NCBI GenBank assembly: GCA_963377175.1 | Contig: CAUJNA010003297.1 | Coordinates: 252,191 to 316,190 of the forward strand | DNA length: 64,000 nt | Reading direction: 5' to 3' | Source: Effrenium voratum | Lineage: Eukaryota; Sar; Dinophyceae; Suessiales; Symbiodiniaceae | Part shown: in pieces, positions 11,158 through 24,500 of the stretch | Layout: every line of letters starts with the position of its first letter | How positions within the stretch are numbered: the stretch's first letter is position 1 | Notes under the pieces: model-generated | Database searches by the model: none | What the model saw: only the letters and a program-made list of their open reading frames with translations | What the model was told of the DNA's origin: nothing | Made by a program: the position numbers and the translations under genes

Positions 11158-14100
11158 TGTAGGAAGTAAAGGAGGAACGGGAGCACATGAGGCACAAAGG
11201 AGAAACGGAGGAAAAGGAGGAAGGGAATGAGCAGGAGGAGGAGGAGGAAGTTGGAGGCTGAGAGGTGGGGAATAACTTGACTATGAGGCTGCTTTGCCTT
11301 CTTTGTATGTCCAAAATCGCAGAGTTTCCCGGCAACAGTAGCACAAGCTTAAAGCCTCAAAACTGACTTTGATGCTTCTGGAGTCATTGGTGCAAGATTG
11401 CGCTACAGATTTTCCAATAGCCCTGGGCTCCGATGGCTCCGCAAAGGAGTCTTCGGTGTCCGCACCTCAACGCCGAAGCTGGCTGTTCTCAAATCGCCCG
11501 CGCTCATGGGACTTGTCCTGGGCACAAACACCAGGCGCAGAACTGGTTGCGTGTCCCAGCAGGAGAGTGGGCAGCAAAGCACATGTTTAGCCCCATGATG
11601 TGCCTGCAACAAGAACCAGCTAAGGGTTAACAAGAATTCTAGAAGCGGCATGACACTTCTCGGCGAGACGGCGGCAGCGTAAGCTCAAGGCTTTTCCCTC
11701 ACTCCTTGCTTGGCTTGCCTTTGCTAGTACTGAGTTCAACCACTTTGAGGAGAGGGTTGCTGCAGGGTCACACGTCTCGGATCAAGAAACAAACTATGAT
11801 CAATATTGCAGAGTATGCATCCTGCAGAGCAAGTCGAACAAAGGCGACACACACACACATGCAAATGCACACACCGGAAACACTTCACGGCCTGCCCTGT
11901 TTACTTTCTGCACCTTCCGACGTGTTCCAAGACAAACTCTTGGCCGAGCAGCTCGCGCGCGTCTCAAGCTCCGAGGCACTTGTTGCAGCCGCAAAAGGGC
12001 GCTTTGAGCCACGTGCCGTGCTCGGGCCACACATGTCTGCCGATTCATGCGGTTCATTGGGAGAGGCCCAGCTTCCCAAGGTCGCACTTGCGCGCCCCAA
12101 ATATGGATATACACGTGTACATACCCTAAATATCATCCATATATCTGGCTAATAGGTGCGATATAATCGTTTTGGGTATGGAAGTAGGGCCTTGGAAATG
12201 TGGGAGAATTTGCTGGCAAATGGCTCTTAACCTGGGTTGTTCTCAGTCTGCGACCTGGGGCACAAGCAACACAGCACGCAAAGGCCAAAGCAATACCCAG
12301 GTCGTTGCTCAAACATTGAAAGCTGAAAGCGCCAGACGTTCCAAAGATGTGTGCTCAACTACCGCTGAGGCCGATGCCAAACCCCATAAGACCTCCGTTC
12401 CTCAGTTGCGGATTGGCATCGAGAATCTTCGACGCTGCCGCGGCAATCACAGCTTGCCTCCGATTAAATGGGCTGACAGTGCTCGCACAACTGCGAATAC
12501 ACCATACGAACCTTCCATGCCTCTAGGTACTAAGAGTAGCTAGTCGGCTACTCACGGACTCCACACCGGACAAGTATTGCTCCGTAAAAAGAGACATACT
12601 TCAGCATATTTATTTTAATGGGACTTGACCGCTATCAATTGGTTGAGCAAAGGGCGGTGAAGTGAACGCTGGAACAGGAAGGCTCTGTTGCCTGCCTGCT
12701 GCGAGGTCGCTACAGCACGTCACAGAATGGTCAAAGATGCACAAATGACATCGCTAATACAAGGGTACAGCCCACCCAAAGCTGATACTTGGTGTGGGAT
12801 AGACTCTTCCGGTATGACGTATGGGTTCGCAACATATACAAACGATGCTTGAAAACAAATGGCCCTACCTACTCCAGCAGCCAGAATTGCAAGCCGCAAA
12901 AGAGGAGACTAGCCAGTGATCCACAAATCCTCAAATTACTGCACAAAGCGAACACTATTCATGTCTACTTAGTCTAGAGCTATGCTTATGCTCACTGATG
13001 GCCCAAGCAAACACATGGATTCACCCTTCATCATCCTGCCGCTCCCTGAATTCAACAGGTGCCCGCGCATTGGGGCACACCCTGCGAGGGGCCCAGGCGG
13101 AGGCGCCTGCACTGGTCGCTGGCTATGCTTCTGCTGGCTTGCTTTTCCAAAGGTCTGCAAACTTTTTCCAAAGGCCTTCGAAGCTATGCAAGCGTTATTG
13201 AAATGAGGAATGAGAAGCCTGGGATTAATGATTGGCAGTTCCTTTTGATCAAGTCTTTACCCCAAAGCGACCAGGTGGCACACAATCCCAACACATGAAC
13301 GAACACAGGTGAACCAAGAACGGAAACCACCAGTGCAAAGCAATACCAATCTCGCAAAAAGCGTAATCATAGACTATGAGCACAAGTCGATCTTGGAGGA
13401 ATTTGTCCTGGCTTCTGGGGGGAGCGTGTGCAATTGCTTTCTCGCTTCAAACGGCAAGTACACTTGCACTCTGTCCGCTGACAGCTTCACCACCTTGGCT
13501 CTCTTGGGTATGTGGTTCAAGCACCAGGCAGGGATATGTTTTTCATGCTGGGGGACGGGGTTGCAATGAGAACAGAAGCACCGGCAGGGCATGTACGACA
13601 TGCATAATATGTACTGGTGTGTGTATGTGTGCGTGTGTGGCAGTGGATTGGCGACACGCAGCAACCAAAGTGCTACACGCAGAGTGATGTAAAGCGCAGT
13701 CCTGCGCTGTGAGTTTTAATGGTGTGTGTCCAATGCTTGTGGGGGCCATGATCGTGGTTCAATCAGACTCCTCGCAAGACTCCTCACAGTAGTTGTCGAA
13801 AGCAAGCCTGTGAAAGGGTTAAACAGGGCGGATGACTATCCTAACTGACCCCGCGTAAGGCAAGTGTGAGTCAAGTTGCGAATGCTTGTGAGCCAATCAA
13901 AGCCTGATCAATCTGCTCCAGGGAAAGTGATGGTTGAGTGTGCCTTCTGTTGCCGTCAAGGAACACGTATCGCTCTTAAGCCACTAGCTAATCTATTCAA
14001 ACACGTCCGCTTGCAAACAATCAACGCGCGCTGTGAAACAAACATTCATTCTGGGGTCCTTCGTGACTTCAACCGGATGAAGCACGAGTTGTAAGTTGTT

Positions 14101-15091
14101 GCGTGCAACCAACCGCCCGAAGCCCCGCCTGCCGACCGAGGCCCCGCCCCTTGCCGCCCTGTGCAGTGGTCCACGGTGTGACATGTTGGCAATCGCAAAA
14201 CATCAATTATTATCCAGCGCGCAACCTGGTACTATACTTTGCTCATTGATGTGCCAACCGAAAACATCAACTGCACCACGAACCCGCTGTTCAAATGAAG
14301 TGGGAACGGCCGTGCAGGCACTGCAGTTCTCTCAACTCCGTGAATGCCTTGGAGGCTTTGCCATTCTTTCCACCACCACCGCCACCCTGGCACATGTTGC
14401 CAATTCAGTCGATGGCTGAGATGTTGTTTACTTCCGTAGATTTTGCGATTTGCCTAGTGGCAGCAGCTCTGCATCACTGGTGAACATGGCGACCTAACCA
14501 GCTTCTGGGACACGTTGGCTGCTCTGATCAGGAAAACACAAACAAGGCGAAAGCCAACTCTTGCGGAGGCCGTTCGGCTCTCAGCCACATGACCCTGGCA
14601 GCTTATGCTGGATGGCCTTGCCGGCTTTTCCTTTGCCGCCTGCGGAACAGCGCATCTCACGATCATGCATGCGTATGCTTCACAAACAAAAGCATGGATA
14701 AAGCGATTGATCAAACAGTTTCAGCGCAGAATGCCCGCAAAGACATTTCCGTAGTCAAGAAGCTATGCAAGCACCCAGCCTTTGGATGCCTTGAAGCCAA
14801 CCAGCTGTCTGAGATCCTGCAAGCCCAAGGAGGTGAACCGGTGAACCTGTCGGGTTGTTTCTCACTGGCGTCAACATGCGACGCAGATCTCCAACCCAAA
14901 TCACGGATCTGTCCGCTACATCCATCAAAAGTGTCAGGATAGGCGGCTGCGCAGTCAGGAAAAAAGTACTCACGTCAAAGCATTGCAAGTCCAACAAAGC
15001 ATTGAATTCCAACAGCTCAGAGCACAATGAAGCGAGCTTTCTGAAGTATGCCGTGCGCAAACTCCACAGCCCGGAGGTTTACGGGTGCTAC
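11158..15091. other. Gene-poor stretch downstream of the helicase gene
   Basis: No recognised gene. A GC-rich patch near 11930-12100 is open on both strands (plus-strand reading DKLLAEQLARVSSSEALVAA), without decisive splice edges. The 3' end of the helicase gene probably lies at the right end of this stretch. Confidence 0.5.
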
Positions 15092-18000
15092 GTCCTCAGG
15101 GATCTCCTGGTCGGCGGTCTGCATCACCTGCCACATTCTGAAGTGCAGGGCGATGTTAGTGAAGCAGTCTGAGGCTTTGCGTGAATTACCCATGATTGCA
15201 AAGTTGGAATGGTGAGCTGCGTCCAACCCGTCCAACCCTGGACCGCCTGAAGGCATCTGCGCATTGAACATACAGCTGGTACTGTCCAGTAACATTTTCC
15301 TGTATCCACGACCACTCTGGAAGCCAACCAGCGCGCTTCGGATCGGCCTCCAGGATGGCCTTCGCCTTCCGCACGTCCAAAGGATCTTCTCGCACCAGAA
15401 AGGTGTACCTATCCAAATTCCAAGTCCCATACGTCATGATTGGAAAGACTCGTTTGCCCAAGTGGACCTGGGAAACCTATGCATTGGGCGTCCACGCTTT
15501 TCAAAACTAACACCACTCACCTCCACGTGCAGCACATTGCAGCAACTTCACGTGTTGGATTTCTCATATTGACACTTTCCCGCGTCAGAATAGCTGCACA
15601 AGCCGGTTCTTTGAGTCCAAACAACGCTTAATCGGTTACAGACTTCCATGGCTTCTTGGAGACAATCACGACAGGGGGCAAGGATCGGAATGGAATGGTG
15701 GAAAAACGTGACACACGCGAACCTTCGCTCCAAATCTGAACCCGGGCAAACTGATGAGGATTGCTGTTTGGCGTGCGGCTTGCTTCTGGCATCTAACTTG
15801 TGGAACCCTATTCCCAACTTATCATGACACATATGCACCATCCTTCAGGATGCAAATGTTAATGGTCACATGTTCAGCACCATTCCACACCCCCCTTACA
15901 TCAATGTACTTCATAGAATGCAACATGATGTAGCCACCCTCCAGTCCGCATGAGTCCATCTTCAAAGGGCCCCTGGCTTTGGCACGCAGCTTTTCACCCT
16001 GTTTGCCATGGCACGAGAGGCCCTTCTCCCCCGCACGGCCAGTGCGCCCAATACGGTGGACGTAGTCCTGGTAAGGAAGCGGCTGCAAGGAACAATCAAA
16101 GTCCGTCTGGAGTAGCAACGTCCTCAGGGGTGTTGGCAGCATCGTAGTTGATGACAAGCTTGACACCTGACTGTACAAGTTGCAACTTCTCCGCGAATAC
16201 TCAGGTTTGGGGCCGCCACCCTTGATGTCAAGTCCACGGGAGGCCACGTCGGTGGCGACCATGACCTGTGTCTTGCGGTTTTCATCCGTACCCCTAGTTG
16301 TCTGATGTGCAAAGCGTTCCCCTAGCCATGCATCTGGTGCAATGTGTTCCCTTTTGCACAATGCTTTCCTGTGGGTTCAAAACGGTGTTCAATGTGCAAA
16401 TCAATGGAAAACGTGAGCTGTCCCTCGTTTATAATCTCGTAGGTGTTGCAGCCAACCTGGTGGTAGCAAAGAGTTTCAGGAACCTTGGCACCCTGCCCGC
16501 TTCTCCTTGTTGGTAAAGGAGCGGAGCGCCAAGTCGCGCTCTCGCTGGTCCTGATGAATGAGCGGGCTTAAGCTCAAAGTCCTACAGCAATTCCCCTTTA
16601 AACCAACCCAGAAAGGGTACACTCAAATTATTCCGGCAAGAGAACCCAAGTAGTGTTGAGGTTGGCTTACCTTGATGATTGGTGGCCCAGACGCATACAA
16701 ACATGTTTAACAAACTCTGACACCTCCCCGGCCCCATGACCAACAAGACGTGAACGCGCCAACGTCTCTGCTCAAAGCAAACCGTCTGCAAGCTCTCATA
16801 AGCGAGCTTAGCGTCATGCTTCACAGCCCCTCCTGTCAACTTCTGTTGCGCGCGGTGCTATGAAATGACGCGGCGCGTCAAGCTACCGGTGATGTTGCGC
16901 GCGATTCTTTGCGTGATGCGGCGCGTGATACGGCGCGTGATATTGCACACCAAGCCCACGCAACAGCTGCCTCAAAACCCACTGAGGGCCCAAACCCGCG
17001 CCCAGCCTCGACCATGCTCCTCCTCTCGAATTCTCCAGAAACTTTTGTCAAGTCCCCCCTAGAAACCGGCCAAATTCCCAAGAAACCGATCAAGCTCCCC
17101 TCCAAGCTCCTCAAATCCCCGCCGGAAACAAATTTCCCCAAAAACCGTTCAAATTCTCCCTACAAACCGGTCACAAATTCGCACCAACCAAATTGACCTC
17201 AGGCCTCGCTTGGCCCCAGTCGACTGCCCTCTGTAGCTCCCTGGCTGCGGCTTAGCCCTTGAAGCCATGTCGAATCGCGCGCTATCTTGGAACGCAGCTC
17301 ACGCATGTTGGTGCCGACTCGCGCCCTCAGACCAACACAACACTTCAAGGCAAACCAAAACACGGTACCTCGAAGCCAGCCAAAAGCACAGTGGCCGAGG
17401 CGGGCAACGGAAGCGTTTACAATTAATTTTTGTGGGGGCTAGCAAGGACCATCAAAGGTCATGAACCCTGCGCCGAACCAGTATGGGATTTTGGCTTGCC
17501 CGTTGGCTCTTTTTCGCCCTTCCCTTGGCTTCCCTTTCATGTGCTGTTTTCCCCAGAAAATGTAGAGGGTTCCTTTGGTGTTCCTTCAACCCTCAACCAC
17601 AAGGGGTTTCCAGCTTCCCCCAAATTGCTTGGATAATAATATTGCAAGTTGAACATCGTCTGGTTGCTCAAGAAAAAAAACAACAACACCGTGTTCAGAA
17701 TGCAAATCGACCCAGGGTTCGAACCGCCAACCGTTGGCTTGCCACCTTTCCCCCTGACACGCTAGGATGGGCTCTGCAGCCTCAAACCGTTTGAGGAATC
17801 AGGGCGTCACCGCCAGCTCAGGCTCAGTGGTCGACCAAATTGTTTCAAACGGTTGCTAGTTGGTGGGGAACAACCGTTGTCCAACAGGGTTCATGCCTAA
17901 CAAATGCGAGGCCGAACGGAAAAACCCTTGGACAAATTGAGTCAACGCGCAATCATCGCATCAGAGTGTGGTTTAGCACCATGGGTTGTTACAGGTTTGG

Positions 18001-18180
18001 ATTTCCCAAAGCTCCAGACACCGGGGCATCAAACGCCTTGGAGTCTGATTGCAAAATGATTATTTCCCTAATTCTCAAAGAGCGAAATAGGCTCTCAGCC
18101 AGTCAGGCAAGGCCATGTTCCTTGTCGCCATGGATCTCTGCGACTCCGAAGCTGTGATGCCAAAGGTACCTTGCTATGTC
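15092..18180 (-). CDS. DEAD-box ATP-dependent RNA helicase, C-terminal RecA domain (multi-exon, N-terminal part not found)
   Basis: ATP-dependent RNA helicase that would remodel RNA duplexes or ribonucleoproteins. Exons 5' to 3' on the minus strand: 18121-18180 (ends in IHGDK), 16506-16550 (DQRERDLALRSFTNK), 16220-16265 (VMVATDVASRGLDIK, motif V), 16123-16166 (VKLVINYDAANTPE), 16022-16067 (DYVHRIGRTGRAGEKG, motif VI), 15360-15408 (YTFLVREDPLDVRKAK) and 15092-15127 (VMQTADQEIPED). Joined in this order they follow the DDX5/DBP2-type helicase C-terminal domain, with phase kept across the 16.2-16.0 kb junctions. Micro-exons are probably missing before 15408, between 15360 and 15127, and between 16506 and 16265. 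Several introns begin with GA (after 18121, 16506 and 16123). Motifs Q, I and II (DEAD) of the first domain were not located; they should lie upstream, between about 18.2 and 21.5 kb. A peptide near 18.68-18.74 kb (LVEHLGEEQKRHQLL) could be the inter-domain linker. Confidence 0.85.
16870..16965. repeat. Short GGCGCGTGAT tandem words
   Basis: GCGGCGCGT(C/G)A and TGCGTGATGCG words repeat five times in about 90 bp inside the helicase gene region. Their role is unclear. Confidence 0.45.
17393..17426 (+). repeat. Dispersed 34-bp sequence, copy 1
   Basis: GGCCGAGGCGGGCAAC followed by GGAAGCGTTTACAATTAA. It is repeated almost exactly at 35798-35832, differing by a one-base indel. Confidence 0.75.
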
Positions 18181-21100
18181 CTGGCGCGTCGCATGAGCCA
18201 TCAACTTCCTACTCAATTCGCCGCTCGCCAGCCAAACTCTTTCACACCCCGGGTGCCTTGCATAGGGCACCCATAAACTTTGCCCCAAATCCTCTCCGAC
18301 CGCACTCCTGAACACATCTCTTGGTTGAGACGAAGATAATGGCAAGCTCCTCCTGAAGGCGAAAGTGAAATCGTGCTGGTGGCCATACACGGGTTCCATT
18401 TGTGAGCAGATTCAATAGCCTGAACAGCTGCCCCTGCTCCTGGATTGATACAACATATCATGCACCTGTTCATAGTGGCCACAACACTGGATTCAGGCCA
18501 CTAGAGTTTCCTCCTGCCGCAACCTTGCCTCAACTTGCGCAGCCCTTAAAGACAATTGCATTCAACCTGTCAAACAATCACAACAAATGGTCGCCAACAT
18601 GTTTCAAGCGGAGGGCCCCGCAACATGTGGCTTTCCTTTGCCCTTGCAACCAAGCAACGGGAACGAGGTAAACAGAGGAGTTGATGCCTTTTCTGCTCCT
18701 CTCCGAGGTGCTCCACGAGCATCTCATCAAGCCTACAGCTCTGATGTGCCTTTGGTTTCAGCTGCACGACACATCCCTGACCTTCTCAAAGTGCACCATT
18801 TTGGGCTGTTGCTTCTCAAAATGGTGGACCCCCCGCAGGGGTGGTAGTAGAGAGAATCCAACAGGAAAAACAGCACATGGGTTCCATCATTTTGAGAATC
18901 GCCCAGTTGAGTCGGTCGATTGCTAAGCTGCAGTCTGCTGATTGAAGGAGATCCATCGATGTTTGGCAAAAGTTGACTGACGAGATGATTCATCCCGTTT
19001 CACCTATCTCCTCTTCTCTGGCCTTGGTTCCAACACCTCATCAGTGGGGAACTGTTCGGAAACAATCAAAATGGAATCCCTCCTCTCTGTCACGCAGACT
19101 CTAAAAGCCAACCACATAAGGGCACGCAAATCCATTCATAACTTTCATAACCATGCACGCATGCAAGCTGCTTGGTCCTAAAGGAAACTTTCCCCAGGGT
19201 GTTGAGGCAGCGGCTTCCGATCTTTGTCGGTGGGCCTGCAGGCACATTGCTGGCTCTGACAACCGGGCATCTTGTGCACGAATTTCTCTTGGAGTTGTTG
19301 GCCCTTAACAGCACCGGCACAGCCTACGAGGCTCCACAACAGCCGAGGCTGCAAAATGCTGATGTGCCGTGCACAACAACCATGCGCATGTCTGAGGCTT
19401 CATCCCACGCCTATCCAGCAAGACGACGTGCTGTGTCACGTCAGTGTTTGCCTTTGCTGAATTCATCTCACCTCAGCCCAGGAATTCACGATTGGATGCG
19501 CGCGTCCTTACTTGCACAATGGTGCGGCCATGACAAAATCGGACGATGGCAAGTGATGCTGTTGATGGACTGTCAAATGCTAGTCATGTACAACTGTACA
19601 ACTGTTGTGAACATACATGCTCGTCATTCGAATCATTACAGGGAATACTGAACAAATGATGCTCGTCATAAATAGCCACACCCTGCATGTCATCAAGCGC
19701 TTGCCATGTGAACATGTGAATTGGCCCTTTCTACCAATTGTGCACAAATGGAATGTGTGTCATGAGCCTCATAAACCAGTGGGTTGTTTCGGCCCACACT
19801 CCTTCTGTGTTTGGGCAGGCTTGCCTATGTGCACGTGCACCGGCCGTCGGAGGAAGTCGAAGGCCAATTGTCGCACGGCCTGGCAAAGCGGATTCCCTCA
19901 AAAAGTACGTCATGCATTGCGGTGGGGACATACAACTGAATCAAGTGTCTTTAAAACCAAACAGGTTAATCAGTGCAAATCGCGGCCATAGTGAGTTGAG
20001 ATCAAAGCAGTTGTGATTCACATGGCTGCTTTGATCTGAACTATGGCCTCGATTTAATTGCTAACTGATAACTAAAACAACATGAATTCGTGCCAGGTTG
20101 AATAAATGTATCATTAATTTTGCCCGCACCTGCGATTACTAACGGTTCCACTGTGATTTGCTACTTGTGGCAAGGAAAACTATCGACACCGCCTAAACTT
20201 GCCTCCTTGTCGCAAAGAATGAGCAACAAACATGTCTGCTGTACAACGTCTACAGTGCGAGAAACCCTGCTCCAGAATTACATTCTGAGCAGCACGTAAA
20301 ACACATCACAGGAGACCAAAAGGCAAAACAAACGATGAAAAGGCACAAAGCGCACGCCCTTTTCTGCTGCTGCACTTGCTAGGCTGGCCATAAGCCAGGC
20401 GTTGTCTGACTCCCGAGAGCCGTGCACCTGAAGTTGGACATTGCACACAAAGGGCCATTAACAGAAAGTCTTAAATGCATCAAGAGGGCACGAGAAAGAC
20501 TGAACCTGACATCGCTCTCATATCATATCCCTGGATATCCTGGATACATCTATTGGGACTTGATTATCCAACAGCTGGACAACTTCTTTGATGCTCCGCC
20601 CGGCGCGCTGGCGCTTACTGCTCAGCCGGATTTTGCGGGTACATCTTGAGCTGCTCCTTGCACGCCATCACAAGCCATGCCGCCTAAACTCCGCTCACTC
20701 TGACGTAACCACCCGATCAATTGCATAGATGCCAAGGTGTCAACCGCTCTTACCACCAGCCAGCATCGGTAATCTTGCACAACCGTGGCCAAATAGAATG
20801 TCAGCCCATGCTTCAGCAACATCAAACAACCACAATCGCATCTCTCTGTGCCTCTGAAAGGAGACCCGCTTGCGCTTTCTTCTTGGTGCGATTGTGATAC
20901 ACCCGAGTCCTCAGCAAAGTGGCATGCAACAGTTCAGCAAGCAAGGCTAAAAGACTTGGTGCCCTGCTCGCAGGGGTCGAAGCCTGCCTGCAGACGAAAG
21001 TGCAACAGTGCTGGCGTCGGCATCCGCACATATTACCTGTTACCACAGATTTCTGTCAGGACCAACCCTCATCAATGGCAAGCTATACCACACCGCATAC

Positions 21101-21545
21101 TAAATATGGCCATGTCTAAAAATTATCAACCCCCTTCCAGGTTGGTCAGGCGCAAGCCGGAGGGGGAGGGTCACTCGGAAGGACCAAGAAAACATATGTC
21201 TTAGGAAATGTGCATTCATGATTTGAACCAAGGTAGTTCAATTCAAGACCATGTTCTAGACTCTGGCAATCCTCCGTCATCGGCAGCTCCATGAATCTAA
21301 GTTAAATGGACGGCCCTCTCTCCAAATAAGATTTCTGTAGCCCGAAAGATGTGGTCCGTCGGTCAATCGCTGAATCGCATCCTATCTGCCATCGTGACAA
21401 TCAAAACCCGTAACATGTGCCCATGTAAAGAACCGAAAAGGCGGCACCATTTTTCTTTCTGGCGGATTGACATGGATTGACCGCCTTACCGTGACCCACC
21501 GCCCTCCACTTTCCAACGAATTTGACTCGCCCATCTACCCCTGGC
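18181..21545. other. Region expected to hold the helicase N-terminal exons and the TYW1 3' end
   Basis: The first RecA domain of the helicase and the last TYW1 exon should lie here, but I could not find motifs such as DEAD or GSGKT by reading. It contains the inverted repeat at 19979-20052. A plus-strand hydrophobic frame near 19190-19320 is probably chance. Confidence 0.5.
19979..20052. repeat. Inverted repeat, about 33-bp arms
   Basis: The arm GGCCATAG-(N)-GATCAAAGCAG is followed after a few bases by its reverse complement, CTGCTTTGATC-(N)-CTATGGCC, with minor mismatches. It could form a hairpin or be a small inverted-repeat element. It lies between the TYW1 and helicase exons. Confidence 0.75.
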
Positions 21546-24500
21546 CTCCTCCGAGCCGTAGAGCGCCCAGTTTGGGCTTGGCGCCCAGTAGTCCGAGGCA
21601 TCAAAGTCCCTGCCTACCCCCGATCGCCTACCCCCGGCGATCCGGGACTCGCATGCGAGTCCCGTGAACAGGCCGACATGAGTCATAGCCATGTTTGATT
21701 TGAGCCATGTCAGTTTCGCAATGGCCGTCTGGGTCTTGAAAGATAGGACGTCTTGGCTTGCATGAGTTTGATTCGCCGCCTGTCAATATGGACCAGTCGC
21801 TGCTGAAAGCCTTACCCTCAAGGCATGCTTCTGAAGGCAAGCTCTTGCCACGTTATGATGACACATGTGCATGCTGCAGGAGCCTAGATATACCACGCGT
21901 AACAAAGGCCAAACCGTGGACGAATCAGAAGAACACTGTACCAGCTAAAATCGTAAGCGGCCTGGTGTGCTAAGATGCACAACCGTAGTTGGTGCGTGGG
22001 CGACGACCAAAATCAAGTTTGGTTTTACACAGTCAGTCACGAAAGCTTCAAGCTCTATTTCTTATTTATTCTTTCGGAACTCGCAAACCTCTTGCTCCCA
22101 TCGCCGAGTCAAGGACCCTCTCTGACCAACTGATGGAAACGATCGTAGTCGATCCAGGTGTGCCATCGGCCATCCACCTCAGGCAACTGGGCAAGCTTCC
22201 TGGTGCGACATACGTGAATGACAAACTGCCTGTTCCCAAGACAAACAATGAGGCCGCACAACCACAATCCAATGGGCCAGGTTGAATAAGACTGCCTTTC
22301 ATAACTGAGTCAAACGCATGTCATCATGTCATCAGTACAACATAGCATTTGCGCTTGATATCTGTTGTACAAGTGCTTCTCATTTCTCCAAACTCTCAAT
22401 ACACCTTTCCATTCGGCAACCACACACACACACACACCTGGCGTAGAGAAAAGATTGAACTAGTGGGTGCAATACACTTGAAGGACCTTGCATGTCAAGC
22501 CGTGCCTTGAACCGCTTGTTCGCCAGCAGCACCTGGCTGAGACTCGAATCGACTGAGAGGGCTTAATTATGCTGCACAAGGAGGCAATTTCAACGAGGCC
22601 TGTGGCTTCTTCGTTCCGGGATCCCCCATATTGCATATATATGTATTAATATATATATATATTGCGATTCGATCATTCATACTTGCGTTGAATCACCGTG
22701 GTTGATGTGCAACGTTCTTGCAGCATGCAACGCATGATATTGAGATACATAACCTGTCTTCGGCGACCATCATTAAAGTATCAGCGCAGCTAATCATCGA
22801 CTAACGCATCCGGCAATCAGCCAGAGGCTCGATGCAGCTATGCTGATGCTCGCAAGCGAGCTCATACTGCTCGTCAAGACCTTCCTGCGCATTCGGACTG
22901 CGGAGTGCCAACGAGGCGAAGGGGTTTACTTGGAGGTAGTCAGTGGGCAATGTGGGTGCTGTTGAATCCTGCCATTCATCTATCATCATCAGTCCCGGCA
23001 TCGACATTAAAGAAACAACACATGCTATTCCCACAATGCATTCTGAACACCAGAAATACAGTGTTGAGCTTTTGGACCCTAAGGAATATATACAAACTTG
23101 GGATTCCTCAGACTCACCAACATAGCCAAATCAGGATAATGGCATGGCCAACAAATGTCTTGCCCACTTGGCCCCAAAGAATCAGCAAAATAAGGTGTGC
23201 CTTTCCGTCAAAAACATACGCCTTGCATCAACATGCAAAGCGAGGTTGCAATCCAGCGGACCTGCGCGAGAAAACGGAAAGAAGCTACAAAAGCCCACGA
23301 CCCGTGATACACATCCTACTTGCACGGACATGAGATGGCAAAATAATGACATCCGAAATGAGGGCCTTTGCAAGAAGAGCTTCGGAAAATGCTTTGACCT
23401 CGGCAAACAGCATCGCACAAACCAGAAATTTCAGGCTGGTCTGAAGGAAAATCAATGTTTTGAGTCTTGCCCAAACCAACCATATGATTTTACGCCTGGT
23501 GCATGCAGCACGCGCATGCACGCGTTGCACTCAGCGAGCGGGAAACTAACGAAGCTGAATTTGAACTGAGCTTGCAGCCTCCTCATGCCAAGGCGTGCAT
23601 GAGATAGTAAGCGAAGAAGCCTGTGCCCAAGGTAGATTCCCGCAAATTGTACAAACGCTTGACACATTCGTCTCCGCACCAAACTGAGCAACAACGTGCG
23701 CCACGAAAAATAATCCTTCTGCGGGCCATGGCTTAGTAGGAACCCGTACAATGGTAAAGGGGTCGATGACCGTCCCCAAGCAACAAGTTTGACAATGTAC
23801 AACCTGTGCTGACAGCAACACCTGAAGGCAGACACAGGCAGCCTTGGACTCGCCACAGAAAGTCACAGACTTGATTTCGATAAAATCGGGCTTTCCCAAC
23901 CTCAGTTTGGCGCGGCTGCCACGCATATTTGCCAAAGACAGGGCCGCAGGATTGCCCATGGAAACGCTTTTCCGAGAGCCTGACGCGACAAGCTTTGCGT
24001 AGTCTGCAGCATCTTCCATGTTGTGCCCCTGGCTGTTGGAATCTTGCACGCGGACATTAAATCTATCAGTTAGGCAATCCTAGTTGTAACATCTAAGCAC
24101 TCGGTTTTGTTTCTTCTTTTTTTGTTCGGGGGACCCCAAAACTGGTGGTTTCCCGTTTGGTTTCCCCTACAGGGGTGCCCTCAACAAACAACTCAACCAC
24201 TCAGGACGCGCGTCTGCATCTTGACAACACAAGCTTGGCCTTCACGAGCGTGAGCCGATACACCGTCCGCTGCTTCTTCGCCGCCAAGGCCTTCCAGCGC
24301 CAAGTTAACTCAGGCGCAGTCCTTTCAAGTGGTTCAGTACCATGACTACTGGGTTTGTCTCAAACTTAGAACAAGGATGATTGTGGGAAATAACCCGAAA
24401 ATCTGTCATACAGAGTGGTTTTTCCCTATCACTTTGTCACTTTCATGATCTTTCATGGCATTGGAGTCACAGAAACTGGCCCTAAACCCAATGTTCCGCA

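Noticed and set aside
10500..11344. Three overlapping minus-strand ORFs of 200-277 residues
   Set aside because: They read only Leu/Ser/Tyr/Ile from the GATA/GA microsatellite and end in a short tandem repeat; the length is due to the repeat lacking stops.
19172..19330. Plus-strand hydrophobic ORF (LPIFVGGPAGTLLALTTGHL)
   Set aside because: Protein-like at first sight, but with no AG|G edge, no continuation, and on the strand opposite to the surrounding genes.
23144..23569. 141-residue plus-strand ORF
   Set aside because: It overlaps a confirmed TYW1 micro-exon on the opposite strand (23366-23398) and intron sequence; composition is not protein-like.
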